A DNA stretch of 64,000 nucleotides from Pirellulales bacterium. GTDB lineage: Bacteria; Planctomycetota; Planctomycetia; Pirellulales; JAEUIK01. The stretch is taken from contig JAHBXR010000012.1 of the NCBI GenBank assembly GCA_019636335.1, forward strand, positions 1 through 64,000, in the 5' to 3' direction. The notes under the pieces were generated by a model, which saw nothing but the letters and a program-made list of their open reading frames with translations, was not told where the DNA came from and ran no database searches. This document shows, piece by piece, positions 1 to 7,482 of this stretch. Position 1 is the first letter of the stretch. Each line of letters opens with the position of its first letter. The position numbers and the translations under genes are program-made.

Positions 1-1
1 C

Positions 2-412
2 ACTGCGGTTTGCATTCTCGTCGCGAGTCGACCAGCGCGCTTCGACGATAGCGATTCTACGGTTGCCATCATCGTGGGCTGGTCAGTTTTCGCTGCACTA
101 TCCGTGCTTACTGCCTTATGGAGTGCGCTCGGAGTGAATCGTGTGTGGGTTTCCTGTCCACTGGCGTTGATGACTTTGATCGCATTCATAGTGGGCAGTC
201 ACTCATGGGATTGGAGCAACGATGATCTTAGCTCGTTGCAAATGTTGCTGATCGGCTGGCAGTTCCTGTTCGTGCAATGCACGCTTTTGATCTTTCGCTG
301 TGCCGGCTGGAGGTTTGCAAACGCAGGAGCGATCGACACCGAGGCGGAAAGCGTTCGCACAAGTTGCTCGGTTCGCCATCGTAGCGGCGGCGGTGCGAGG
401 TCGACGCTATAA
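2..412 (+). CDS. Partial membrane protein, C-terminal part
   Basis: The reading frame is open from the window edge to a stop at 410-412, so the true start lies upstream; an in-frame GTG at 74 is the first start codon visible but need not be used. The visible part is very hydrophobic, with about three membrane segments (VGWSVFAALSVLTALWSAL, the stretch around VSCPLALMTLIAFIVGS, and LLIGWQFLFVQCTLLIF). The last 30 residues are polar. I do not recognise a family. It could be a small integral membrane protein of the kind common in planctomycetes. Confidence is moderate because only the tail is seen. Confidence 0.45.
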   Translation, partial: TAVCILVASRPARFDDSDSTVAIIVGWSVFAALSVLTALWSALGVNRVWVSCPLALMTLIAFIVGSHSWDWSNDDLSSLQMLLIGWQFLFVQCTLLIFRCAGWRFANAGAIDTEAESVRTSCSVRHRSGGGARSTL

Positions 413-488
413 TAGGCCCACGATCCATTCCGTGCTCATGCGAACCCGTTGATAATAAACGCTTGGAAACAACCATTAGCCACTACTT

Positions 489-1736
489 TTGAAGATGTAC
501 CGCCACCAAAAAATCGTGCTCTTGGCGATCATTCTCACGGCGGCCATTGACGTGTCTCCATCCTGTGCCGAGGACTGGCCGGGGTGGCGCGGACCCCGCG
601 GCGACGGCTCCAGCCTTGAAACGAATGTACCCACCCATTGGAACGCCACCGAGAACATCGCCTGGAAGGTGCCCCTCCCTGGCACGGGGCACGCTTCGCC
701 TGTCATCTGGCAAGATCGTTTGTTTCTCGTTTGGGCGGTCGAAGAGCGAGAGCAGCGCGTGCTGGGGGGCTTCGATCGTCGTACCGGTGAGTTGCTGTGG
801 CAGCAGGTCGTGGTCACGGCGCCGCTGGAAGACAAGCACGGCTTGAACAGCTACGCCTCGAGCACGCCGGCCACCGACGGCGAGCTGCTTTATGTCGCCT
901 TCCTCGACCGCGATTCCATGCTTGTCGCGGCCTACGACTTCGACGGCCGGCAGCAATGGCTCGTGCGGCCGGGGCCCTTTGCCAGCAAGCACGGCTTCTG
1001 CAGTTGCCCCGTCTTGTTCGAGGACCTGGTCATCGTTAATGGCGATCACGATGGCGAGTCCTATGTCGTCGCGCTCGACCGCGCGACGGGCGAAACCCGC
1101 TGGAAGATCGATCGTGCGAACCATACACGCAGCTACTCGACCCCCTTGGTGCGCGAGATCGACGGCCGCACGCAGATGATTCTCTCGGGCAACAAGTGCG
1201 TCGCCAGCTACGACCCGCGCGATGGTCGCCAGCACTGGATCATCGATGGCCCGACCGAGCAGTTCGTCGCCACCTGCGTCTACGGCGAAGGGTTGATCTT
1301 CATGACGTGCGGCTTTCCCGACTATCATATTCTGGCCATCCGTCCCGATGGCGAAGGGAACGTGACCGATTCGCACATTGCCTGGCGCGAGACGAAGGGG
1401 GCCTCGTACGTGCCTTCTCCCATCTTTGCCGGCAGCCACTTTCTGCTCACCGCCGATGGTGGCGTGGCGAGCTGCTTTCAGGCCACCAGCGGAGATCGCG
1501 TGTGGATGAAACGGCTCGGTTCGCATTACAGTGGCTCGCCCGTGACGGCGGGCGGACTGGTTTACTTCACGGACGACGAAGGGATCACGAAAGTCATTCG
1601 CCCCGGCGCCGAACTGGAGGTCGTGGCCGAGAACTCGCTGGGCGAGTCGTGCTATTCCTCGCCCGCCATCAGCCAGGGCAACCTCTTCATCCGCGGCGAA
1701 AAGCATCTCTATTGCATCGGCCCGCGGCCGCAGTGA
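489..1736 (+). CDS. Secreted PQQ-like beta-propeller protein (BamB/PQQ dehydrogenase-like)
   Basis: A 415-residue protein with a signal peptide (KIVLLAIILTAAIDVSPSCA) followed by DWPGWRGPRGDG, the opening typical of planctomycete secreted PQQ-repeat proteins. Beta-propeller repeats show as recurring blades of the form 'A.d..tGe..W' (for example DRRTGELLWQ, DRATGETRWK, QATSGDRVWMK). Such proteins act outside the cytoplasmic membrane as scaffolds or, when a PQQ site is present, as dehydrogenases; I see no clear catalytic site, so a structural or binding role is equally likely. Start may be TTG at 489 or ATG at 495 (two residues shorter). It stands alone, followed by a 0.9-kb repeat-rich spacer. 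Confidence 0.8.
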   Translation: MKMYRHQKIVLLAIILTAAIDVSPSCAEDWPGWRGPRGDGSSLETNVPTHWNATENIAWKVPLPGTGHASPVIWQDRLFLVWAVEEREQRVLGGFDRRTGELLWQQVVVTAPLEDKHGLNSYASSTPATDGELLYVAFLDRDSMLVAAYDFDGRQQWLVRPGPFASKHGFCSCPVLFEDLVIVNGDHDGESYVVALDRATGETRWKIDRANHTRSYSTPLVREIDGRTQMILSGNKCVASYDPRDGRQHWIIDGPTEQFVATCVYGEGLIFMTCGFPDYHILAIRPDGEGNVTDSHIAWRETKGASYVPSPIFAGSHFLLTADGGVASCFQATSGDRVWMKRLGSHYSGSPVTAGGLVYFTDDEGITKVIRPGAELEVVAENSLGESCYSSPAISQGNLFIRGEKHLYCIGPRPQ

Positions 1737-2014
1737 TTTTCCACTACGGATGTCGAATCCACGGTGCCATGCCCTCGCGACGAAGTCGGGTGGGCATGCT
1801 GGTCCGGCGCGTCAGGCAGCCAGCGCGGTGGCCGAAAATCAACGGCGCAACAAGCCTCGCACCCGTGTACAGTAGTAGTCGGTCTATCGCTCAATGTCAG
1901 GCACGGAGTAGGTGGCTCTCCGAAAAATGCGACCCAGAAGACCATCCCTCAAGCTGACATTCATCGATAGATCGACTACTACATGTATCGCCGGCCCGCA
2001 AGACCGACTCGTAG

Positions 2015-2036
2015 GTCAGGTAGCCCCCTACCTGAC
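2015..2036. repeat. Palindrome, family B (GTCAGGTA..TACCTGAC)
   Basis: GTCAGGTAG, four-base loop CCCC, then CTACCTGAC: a perfect 9-bp stem. The same core recurs at 2261, 49602 and 49652 in this window, always between genes. Confidence 0.8.
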
Positions 2037-2091
2037 AAGAGCGAAGGGGCAAGCTCAATCCCTTCGATGGAACTCAGCCAACACCGGGTGC

Positions 2092-2108
2092 CACTGGCTC
2101 TGCCAGTG
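2092..2108. repeat. Palindrome, family C (CACTGGC..GCCAGTG)
   Basis: CACTGGC, loop TCT, GCCAGTG: a perfect 7-bp stem in a spacer. It is repeated at 2209-2225 with loop AAA, where it is again followed by a GTGGCACC-like flank. Confidence 0.65.
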
Positions 2109-2208
2109 CTCTGCCAAGTCGAGCAGCCGTATTCAAAATCTACAACGGCAGCCGCGCGCCAGGCTCGACTCGCACGATCGAAGAACCTCCTCACTTCAAT
2201 TCACCAGA

Positions 2209-2225
2209 CACTGGCAAAGCCAGTG
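2209..2225. repeat. Palindrome, family C (CACTGGC..GCCAGTG)
   Basis: CACTGGC, loop AAA, GCCAGTG: the second copy of the element at 2092, about 120 bases downstream. The stem is identical and only the loop differs. Confidence 0.65.
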
Positions 2226-2257
2226 GCACCCAGAGCCGAGCTCCGCTCGTCCGATCG

Positions 2258-2285
2258 AGTGTCAGGTACCCCCGTACCTGACACT
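2258..2285. repeat. Palindrome, family B with conserved right flank
   Basis: AGTGTCAGGTAC, loop CCCC, GTACCTGACACT: a perfect 12-bp stem. The right flank (CTTGTTCGACTCGGCCA) closely matches the flank of the copy at 49602 (CTTGTTCGAGTGGCCA), so the repeated unit is longer than the hairpin. Confidence 0.8.
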
Positions 2286-2334
2286 TGTTCGACTCGGCCA
2301 CGTCGAAGTGCTCGAGCATGCCATATGCAAAGTG

Positions 2335-2356
2335 GCACAGGCTGTCTAGCCTGTGC
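2335..2356. repeat. Palindrome, family C-like (GCACAGGCT..AGCCTGTGC)
   Basis: GCACAGGCT, loop GTCT, AGCCTGTGC: a perfect 9-bp stem preceded by AAAGTG. The same preceding bases and CACAGGC core occur at 26141. Confidence 0.7.
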
Positions 2357-2669
2357 AGACGCTGCGAGTGGTGCGCGAACCAGCGCCTCCGAACGAGGCC
2401 ACCAATACCCGCTTGAGAAGCACGATCACCCAGCCTGGTCCTCGATACGCAAGTGCCCACCACCGCACCGCTTGCAACGAATCCGCTGCTCCTGGGGCGA
2501 CCGAGTGGTCCGAGTGGTGCGCGAGGGTGCGCGAACCAACGCAATTTCATTCAAAAAATCACCAGCGCGAAGCGTCAGCGAGGCAGCGGCACCAGACAGC
2601 ACGGCGCGGCAGTTTCACACGGTCAGCAGGGCGACGCCCCGTATCTCTAACCAGCAGCCGCAAATTACG

Positions 2670-3464
2670 ATGAATGACATGAATCACGCGGAACTCGAGT
2701 TCTTGGTGCGGCAAGTCGTCGCCGGCGACCTGACGGTCGAAGCGCTCGTCGCAGCACTGCGCCCCTTGGCCGTCACGGCCGACGTCGGCGTCGCCCAGGT
2801 CGATTTGGATCGCGAGCGACGTTGCGGCTTTCCCGAGGTCGTCTACGGGCAGGGCAAATCGGTCGAGGCGCTCGAGCGCATCTTCAAGGCGCTACTCTCT
2901 CAGGGGACCGATGTCTTTGCCACGCGGATCTCGCTCGATCAGTTCGAACAACTCACGGTGAACTTTCCCTCGGGCATCTACAATCCCGTGGGACGCACGT
3001 TTCGCATTCCCGTGCGCGGCAAGACACGCCACGTAGCGGATGCCGTTGGTCGCGTGGCGGTCGTCACCGCCGGCACCAGCGATCTGCCCGTGGCCGAGGA
3101 GGCGCGCGAGACGTTGCTGTGGATGGGCTGCGACGTGGCTTTCGTGCAGGATGTCGGCGTCGCGGGACCGCATCGCCTGCCGGCCAAACTTGCCGAGCTG
3201 CGCGAAGCGGATGCGATCGTCGTCGTGGCCGGCATGGAAGGCGCGCTTCCCAGCGTGGTTGGTGGCTATGTGGCGTGTCCCGTCATCGGCGTGCCGACGA
3301 GCGTGGGTTACGGCGCCAACTTCGCCGGACTGTCGGCCTTGTTGAGCATGCTCAATAGCTGCGCGGCCAACGTCACCGTGGTCAACATCGATGCTGGCTT
3401 CAAAGGAGGCTACGTCGCCGGGCTGATCGCCACGAACGCCGCCCGCAGGCGCACGGAAACATGA
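2670..3464 (+). CDS. larB: Nickel pincer cofactor biosynthesis protein LarB
   Basis: A 264-residue protein. LarB carboxylates and hydrolyses nicotinic acid adenine dinucleotide at the first step of nickel-pincer nucleotide synthesis, the cofactor of lactate racemase and related enzymes. The N-terminal half carries the LarB-type helical region (LDRERRCGFPEVVYGQGKS), and the C-terminal half a PurE/AIR-carboxylase-like fold with GTSD at about 135-138, ADAIVVVAGMEGALPSVV and GVPTSVGYGANFAGLSALL. ATG at 2670 is chosen because family similarity begins just after it; the frame is open further upstream but there it runs through repeats. The stop overlaps the next start as ATGA, so it is probably co-translated with nnrD. 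No larC or larE lies in the window. Confidence 0.9.
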   Translation: MNDMNHAELEFLVRQVVAGDLTVEALVAALRPLAVTADVGVAQVDLDRERRCGFPEVVYGQGKSVEALERIFKALLSQGTDVFATRISLDQFEQLTVNFPSGIYNPVGRTFRIPVRGKTRHVADAVGRVAVVTAGTSDLPVAEEARETLLWMGCDVAFVQDVGVAGPHRLPAKLAELREADAIVVVAGMEGALPSVVGGYVACPVIGVPTSVGYGANFAGLSALLSMLNSCAANVTVVNIDAGFKGGYVAGLIATNAARRRTET

Positions 3465-4351
3465 GCGACTCGCATCCAAGCTTTCAGCGCGACGAGACTC
3501 CGGCGCCACTCCTGCTGCCGCGCGGGCCCGAGAGTCACAAGGGGACCTTCGGCACGGCGCTGCTCGTCGGTGGCTCGCGCGAGATGAGCGGGGCGATCTC
3601 GCTGGCCGGCATGTCGGCCCTGCGTGGCGGAGCGGGGCTTGTGCGGTTGGCGGTGCCCGACGTGGCTTTGACGTCGATAGCCGCGCACGAACCGTCGTAC
3701 ATGACCGCGGCGCTCGAGTCCGACGCGGCGGGGCGCATTGCCGGCGGCGAGGCCGTCCATCGCCGCCTCATCGAACTTTCAGAAAGTGCGACTGCGCTCG
3801 CCGTCGGCCCCGGCTTGGGCCGCTCGGCCGAGCTCTCCGCGCTGGTCGTGGCACTCTATGGCGAGTTGACGCAGCCGGCGGTCTTCGATGCCGATGCCTT
3901 GAACGCACTGGCCGAACAGCCGCAGGTTCTCGCTCAGCATGCGGGGCCGCGGATCGTCACGCCCCACCCGGGCGAATTCTCACGGCTCGTGGCGCTCGAT
4001 ACCCCCACCGTGCAGGGGCGCCGCGAAGAGCTGGCCGCCGCGCTGGCCCGAGACAACGCCTGCATCGTCGTCTTGAAGGGACATCGCACGTTCGTCACCG
4101 ATGGCGTGCGGGGTTGGACCAACAGCACAGGCAACCCCGGCATGGCCACCGGCGGCACCGGTGATGTGTTGACCGGGCTCATCACGGCGCTCCTCTGTCA
4201 GGAACTCTCGCCTTACGACGCGGCCCGGCTGGGAGTCTACCTGCATGGGCTCGCGGGCGACCTGGCGGCGAAGGAACTGGGTGAAGTTTCACTCATCGCC
4301 AGCGATCTGGTACGTCACTTGTCTCGCGCCTTCCTGCGGCACACAGGGTGA
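3461..4351 (+). CDS. nnrD: ADP-dependent NAD(P)H-hydrate dehydratase
   Basis: A 296-residue cytosolic repair enzyme that dehydrates the damaged cofactor NAD(P)HX back to NAD(P)H using ADP. Ribokinase-like fold with the family motifs GTFGTALLVGGSREMSGA, LAVGPGLGRS, IVTPHPGEFSRL, VVLKGHRTFVTD and NSTGNPGMATGGTGDVLTG (substrate and ADP binding). The N-terminal NAD(P)HX epimerase domain found in fused NnrD/NnrE proteins is absent, so this is the stand-alone C-terminal type. Starts within the larB stop (ATGA). The shared operon links two enzymes of nicotinamide-nucleotide chemistry. Confidence 0.92.
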   Translation: MSDSHPSFQRDETPAPLLLPRGPESHKGTFGTALLVGGSREMSGAISLAGMSALRGGAGLVRLAVPDVALTSIAAHEPSYMTAALESDAAGRIAGGEAVHRRLIELSESATALAVGPGLGRSAELSALVVALYGELTQPAVFDADALNALAEQPQVLAQHAGPRIVTPHPGEFSRLVALDTPTVQGRREELAAALARDNACIVVLKGHRTFVTDGVRGWTNSTGNPGMATGGTGDVLTGLITALLCQELSPYDAARLGVYLHGLAGDLAAKELGEVSLIASDLVRHLSRAFLRHTG

Positions 4352-4492
4352 CGCCCCGGCGAACGTTGGGACGCGAGACGATGGCTCGGCCGGCGCAACC
4401 GCCTCGCCAGCGACCGGCACGCTACCTAGAATGACGAGAACTCGCGCGCGTAGACAGTCGGGGGCAAAGGTGGCAGTGAACCGGCATGACGG

Positions 4493-5098
4493 ATGAGTGA
4501 AGAAGCCCCCGAAGTCGTCTTCAAACCCCACTCGGGGCCACGCGATCTGGCCGATGTGTTGGTGGGCGTCCTGGTGGCGATTCCCACGCTCGGCGTGCTC
4601 TACGGCATCCCGGCGGCCATCGTCATGGTCCTCGGTGGGAGTTGGACCTTGGCGCTCGTCGCCGCGGCTCTCGGAGCCGCCCTCTTCACGCTCTTCATCT
4701 CTCCTCTCTTTACCGTGCGCAGCCTGACCGTTTCGTCGGTGGGGATTCGTTTCGACCGTGTCTTGGGCCGCCCCAAGCTGCTGCGCTGGGAGCAGATTCG
4801 CCGCATCCGGCCCGCGCGACGCGTCGAAGTCGTATTGTGGGGCTGGCTCTTGCCGCCGTTCCCTGCCCGCGAGGCCACACGCTCGACCTCGTCGATCGGG
4901 CACCTCTCGATCGAATGGGGGAAGCGATATCGGTACTTCCCGCCGCAGGATCCGCGGATGTTCGAGCAAGTGGTGGGCCGCTGGCATGCGATCGATCCGG
5001 AGGACACGGTCTCGCCCCCCGGCGAGCCGACCGACTACGAGTTGCCAGCCGTGGCCGAGACCGGCAATCCCTATCAGCCGCCGCACACCATGTCGTAG
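4493..5098 (+). CDS. Membrane protein with PH-like region and NPYQPP tail
   Basis: 201 residues, unknown function. Two membrane segments (about residues 22-47 and 50-72) are followed by a soluble region resembling bacterial PH-like domains (LTVSSVGIRFDRVLGRPKLLRWEQIRRIRP), in which a beta-rich domain follows transmembrane helices. The C-terminus reads GNPYQPPHTMS; an NPYQxP motif near a terminus is frequent in planctomycete membrane proteins of unknown role. It is preceded by 140 bases without a clear promoter and stands alone. Confidence 0.75.
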   Translation: MSEEAPEVVFKPHSGPRDLADVLVGVLVAIPTLGVLYGIPAAIVMVLGGSWTLALVAAALGAALFTLFISPLFTVRSLTVSSVGIRFDRVLGRPKLLRWEQIRRIRPARRVEVVLWGWLLPPFPAREATRSTSSIGHLSIEWGKRYRYFPPQDPRMFEQVVGRWHAIDPEDTVSPPGEPTDYELPAVAETGNPYQPPHTMS

Positions 5099-5149
5099 GG
5101 CGTGCCGATCGGGGCAGGGGGAGCCAACCCAGTGCGGGGAAGTTAGACT

Positions 5150-6241
5150 GTGGCCATGTCGCGTCGCGATCTGTCACCCCACTGCCGTTCTTTCTGTGGT
5201 TCGGCGCCGTCTGCACGGCGCCCCTCACGCCGCGCCTTCTTGCAAACCTGTGTTGCCGGGGGCGTGGCTTTGGCGGCCACGGGGAGCGAGTTGCCGGGCG
5301 CCTGGGCTGATGAGCCTGCGGAAAGTCCCGCGCATGCCGGCAAGGCGCTCGTGGCGATCACGCTCGATCTCGAGATGAGCCGCAACTTTCCCCGTTGGGA
5401 AGACACCCATTGGGACTACGCGAAAGGTCTGCTCGACGAGCCGACCAAGCGCTATGCGGTCGCAGCCGCGAAGCGCGTGCGCGCCGCGGGGGGCGTGATT
5501 CACTTTTTTGCCGTCGGCCGCGTCTGCGAGCAGGAGAACGTCGACTGGTTGCGCGAGATCGCCGCCGCCGGACACCCCATCGGCAACCACACCTACGACC
5601 ACGTCAACGTCTTGGCCACGCGCAGCGAAGATCTGCAATTCCGCTTCCAACGCGCCCCTTGGCTGATCGCCGGACGCACGCCGGCCGAGGTGATCGCCGA
5701 AAATATCCGCCTGACGAACGTCGCGTTACAAGAGCGGGCTGGCATCAAGGCAGTTGGCTTTCGCACGCCGGGCGGGTTTGCCGCAGGGCTCGCCGGACGC
5801 GAGGATCTCCAGCATCTGCTGCTCGAACAGGGCTTCGACTGGGTCAGCAGCAAGTATCCCGCACATCCGAACACGAAGGACGGCGCGTCTCCCGACGCAT
5901 CGGTGCTCGAGGGCATCGTCGCCGCCCAGGCCGCCGCTCAACCGTTCGTTTATCCCACCGGGCTCATCGAGGTGCCGATGAGTCCGATCAGCGACATCGG
6001 CGCCTTTCGCAATGGCCGCTGGCCCCTCGACGATTTTCTCGCCGCGCTCGAGCGTGCTCTCGAGTGGACGATCCGCGAGCGTGCCACGTTTGACTTTTTG
6101 GCTCATCCCTCTTGCCTGGGAGTAGTCGATCCAGAATTCCAGGCGCTCGACCTCATCGTCCGCACGGTCGAGCGCCATGCCGACGAGGCGGCCCTGGTCG
6201 ACCTGCGTGCCCTGGCTGCCCGTGCTCGAAAGACCGCATGA
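5150..6241 (+). CDS. Tat-exported polysaccharide deacetylase-like protein
   Basis: 363 residues. The N-terminus carries a twin-arginine style signal (SRRAFLQTCVAGGVALAATG) that predicts export in folded form. The NodB-type deacetylase fold is supported by VAITLDLE (motif 1 position, normally TFDDG) and HPIGNHTYDHVN (motif 2, metal-binding HxxxH), then GFRTPGG (motif 3-like) and DFLAHPSC near the end. Motif 1 keeps the first Asp but has Leu where the metal-binding Asp should be, so the metal site is atypical. Starts are GTG 5150 or ATG 5156. Its stop overlaps the next start as ATGA. The substrate is unknown; peptidoglycan-like or surface glycans are possible. Confidence 0.75.
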   Translation: MAMSRRDLSPHCRSFCGSAPSARRPSRRAFLQTCVAGGVALAATGSELPGAWADEPAESPAHAGKALVAITLDLEMSRNFPRWEDTHWDYAKGLLDEPTKRYAVAAAKRVRAAGGVIHFFAVGRVCEQENVDWLREIAAAGHPIGNHTYDHVNVLATRSEDLQFRFQRAPWLIAGRTPAEVIAENIRLTNVALQERAGIKAVGFRTPGGFAAGLAGREDLQHLLLEQGFDWVSSKYPAHPNTKDGASPDASVLEGIVAAQAAAQPFVYPTGLIEVPMSPISDIGAFRNGRWPLDDFLAALERALEWTIRERATFDFLAHPSCLGVVDPEFQALDLIVRTVERHADEAALVDLRALAARARKTA

Positions 6242-7428
6242 AGTTTGCTCTGCTCGGCGCTGATGCCCCCACGCTTGCTCTGGCCCAGGCCATTGCCCGG
6301 CACGAAGTTCACTCGCTCGTGTGGATGGCCGAGACGGGGAACGCGGCGCGTACGCTGCACGAGCTTGCGCCCGCCGCGAAGTTGACCGACGATTGGGAAT
6401 CGCTCCTCTCGGGCGAAGTGGCCGACGTGGTGCTGGTGGCGCGTCCCGATCCCGCGCGGGCCGAAGAAGAGGATCGCCGCGCCGATCAGTTGCGCAAGCT
6501 GGTGCAAAACTCGATTCCTCTCGCGCTCAGCCACCCGGCGCAGCAGTCGATGATCGCCTGCTACGAGCTGGAGATGATTCGGCACGACACCCACTCGCTC
6601 CTCTTTCCCTTGCTCGACTGGCGCTGGCATCCGGCGGTGACGCGCCTGGCGGCGCTCGTGCGCGCCACGGGCGCCACGACCCTCGGCGAATGGGAGCAGA
6701 TCGTCATCGAGCGGCACGCGGCAGATCGACGCGATGCCAACGTACGCGTCGAGTTCGCGCGCGACGTCGACCTGGCGCGATTCCTGGCGGGGGATCTCAC
6801 GCGCCTGGCGGCCTTGTCCCCCGAGGGGGCCGGCGGCAAGTTGGCCAATCTTGGCGTGCAACTCTCCGGCACCGAGAACATTCTCGTCCGCTGGTCGGTT
6901 CGTCCCCTCGAGTCCACCGCCGGCGCGAAGCTAACCGTGATCGGCTCGCAGGGCCGCGCGAGTCTGCAGATCGCCGAGCAAGACGAGCCCTGGCTGCTCG
7001 AGATATATCCTGCCGAGGGAGGCCCGCAGACCGAACGATTCGACACGTACCATGCCGCGGAAGAGACGCTCCGCCAGATCGAACGGGCCTACGTGGCGAA
7101 CCTGGCTGGGGAAGAAGTCGCACCGGCCTGGGCGGAAGCGGCGCGTGCCGTCGAGCTGACCGAGACGATCGATCGCAGCCTCGCTCGCGGCCGTACGATC
7201 GAGCTCTATCAAGAAGAGTATTCCGAAGAGGCGACGTTCAAGGGCAAGATGGCGGCCGTGGGTTGCTTGTTGCTGATTGTGGCGTTCATCGTGGTCATCC
7301 TGGCGACGATCGCGGCCGCCTTCAAATTGCCCGTGGCCGACAAGTGGCCGATTGTGCTGGCGCTGGTGTTGGGCGTCTTTCTCGCCTTGCAGTTTCTGCA
7401 ACTCGCATTTCCGCGCCGCGAAAAGTAA
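6238..7428 (+). CDS. Membrane-anchored Gfo/Idh/MocA-like protein
   Basis: 396 residues, beginning inside the stop of the deacetylase (ATGA). The N-terminus (KFALLGADAPTLALAQAIA) resembles a dinucleotide-binding Rossmann fold, followed by ADVVLVARPDP and LALSHPAQQSM as in Gfo/Idh/MocA oxidoreductases. The middle matches their C-terminal beta-sheet domain only loosely. The last 60 residues contain two membrane helices (about 340-362 and 371-390), an unusual addition for this family. The canonical EKP catalytic motif is not evident; a SHP appears where the Pro loop would be. The role is unknown; tight coupling suggests it works with the deacetylase, perhaps in glycan processing. Confidence 0.6.
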   Translation: MKFALLGADAPTLALAQAIARHEVHSLVWMAETGNAARTLHELAPAAKLTDDWESLLSGEVADVVLVARPDPARAEEEDRRADQLRKLVQNSIPLALSHPAQQSMIACYELEMIRHDTHSLLFPLLDWRWHPAVTRLAALVRATGATTLGEWEQIVIERHAADRRDANVRVEFARDVDLARFLAGDLTRLAALSPEGAGGKLANLGVQLSGTENILVRWSVRPLESTAGAKLTVIGSQGRASLQIAEQDEPWLLEIYPAEGGPQTERFDTYHAAEETLRQIERAYVANLAGEEVAPAWAEAARAVELTETIDRSLARGRTIELYQEEYSEEATFKGKMAAVGCLLLIVAFIVVILATIAAAFKLPVADKWPIVLALVLGVFLALQFLQLAFPRREK

Positions 7429-7482
7429 AACCATCGCACGGCGTTTGCCCTCGCCCGATGGCATTTGCGAGGAGAGAGCCCC

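Larger units (their letters stand above)
1737..2669. other. Long repeat-rich intergenic region
   Basis: No convincing gene. Open frames here lack ribosome sites and recognisable sequence. The stretch holds at least five short perfect hairpins of two families (2015-2036, 2092-2108, 2209-2225, 2261-2282, 2335-2356) and, near 2565-2586, a half-copy of the AACCCGAAGCGT-type repeat (GCGAAGCGTCAGCGAGGC). It looks like an accumulation site for small palindromic repeats upstream of larB. Confidence 0.6.

Noticed and set aside
483..1706. 407-residue open frame opposite the PQQ-propeller gene
   Set aside because: It mirrors a real gene with signal peptide and repeats; composition is Arg/His-rich as expected for antisense of GC-rich coding DNA, and no family is recognisable.
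1983..2669. N-terminal extension of larB into the upstream spacer
   Set aside because: The extension reads through hairpin repeats and lacks similarity to LarB; ATG 2670 fits the family length.
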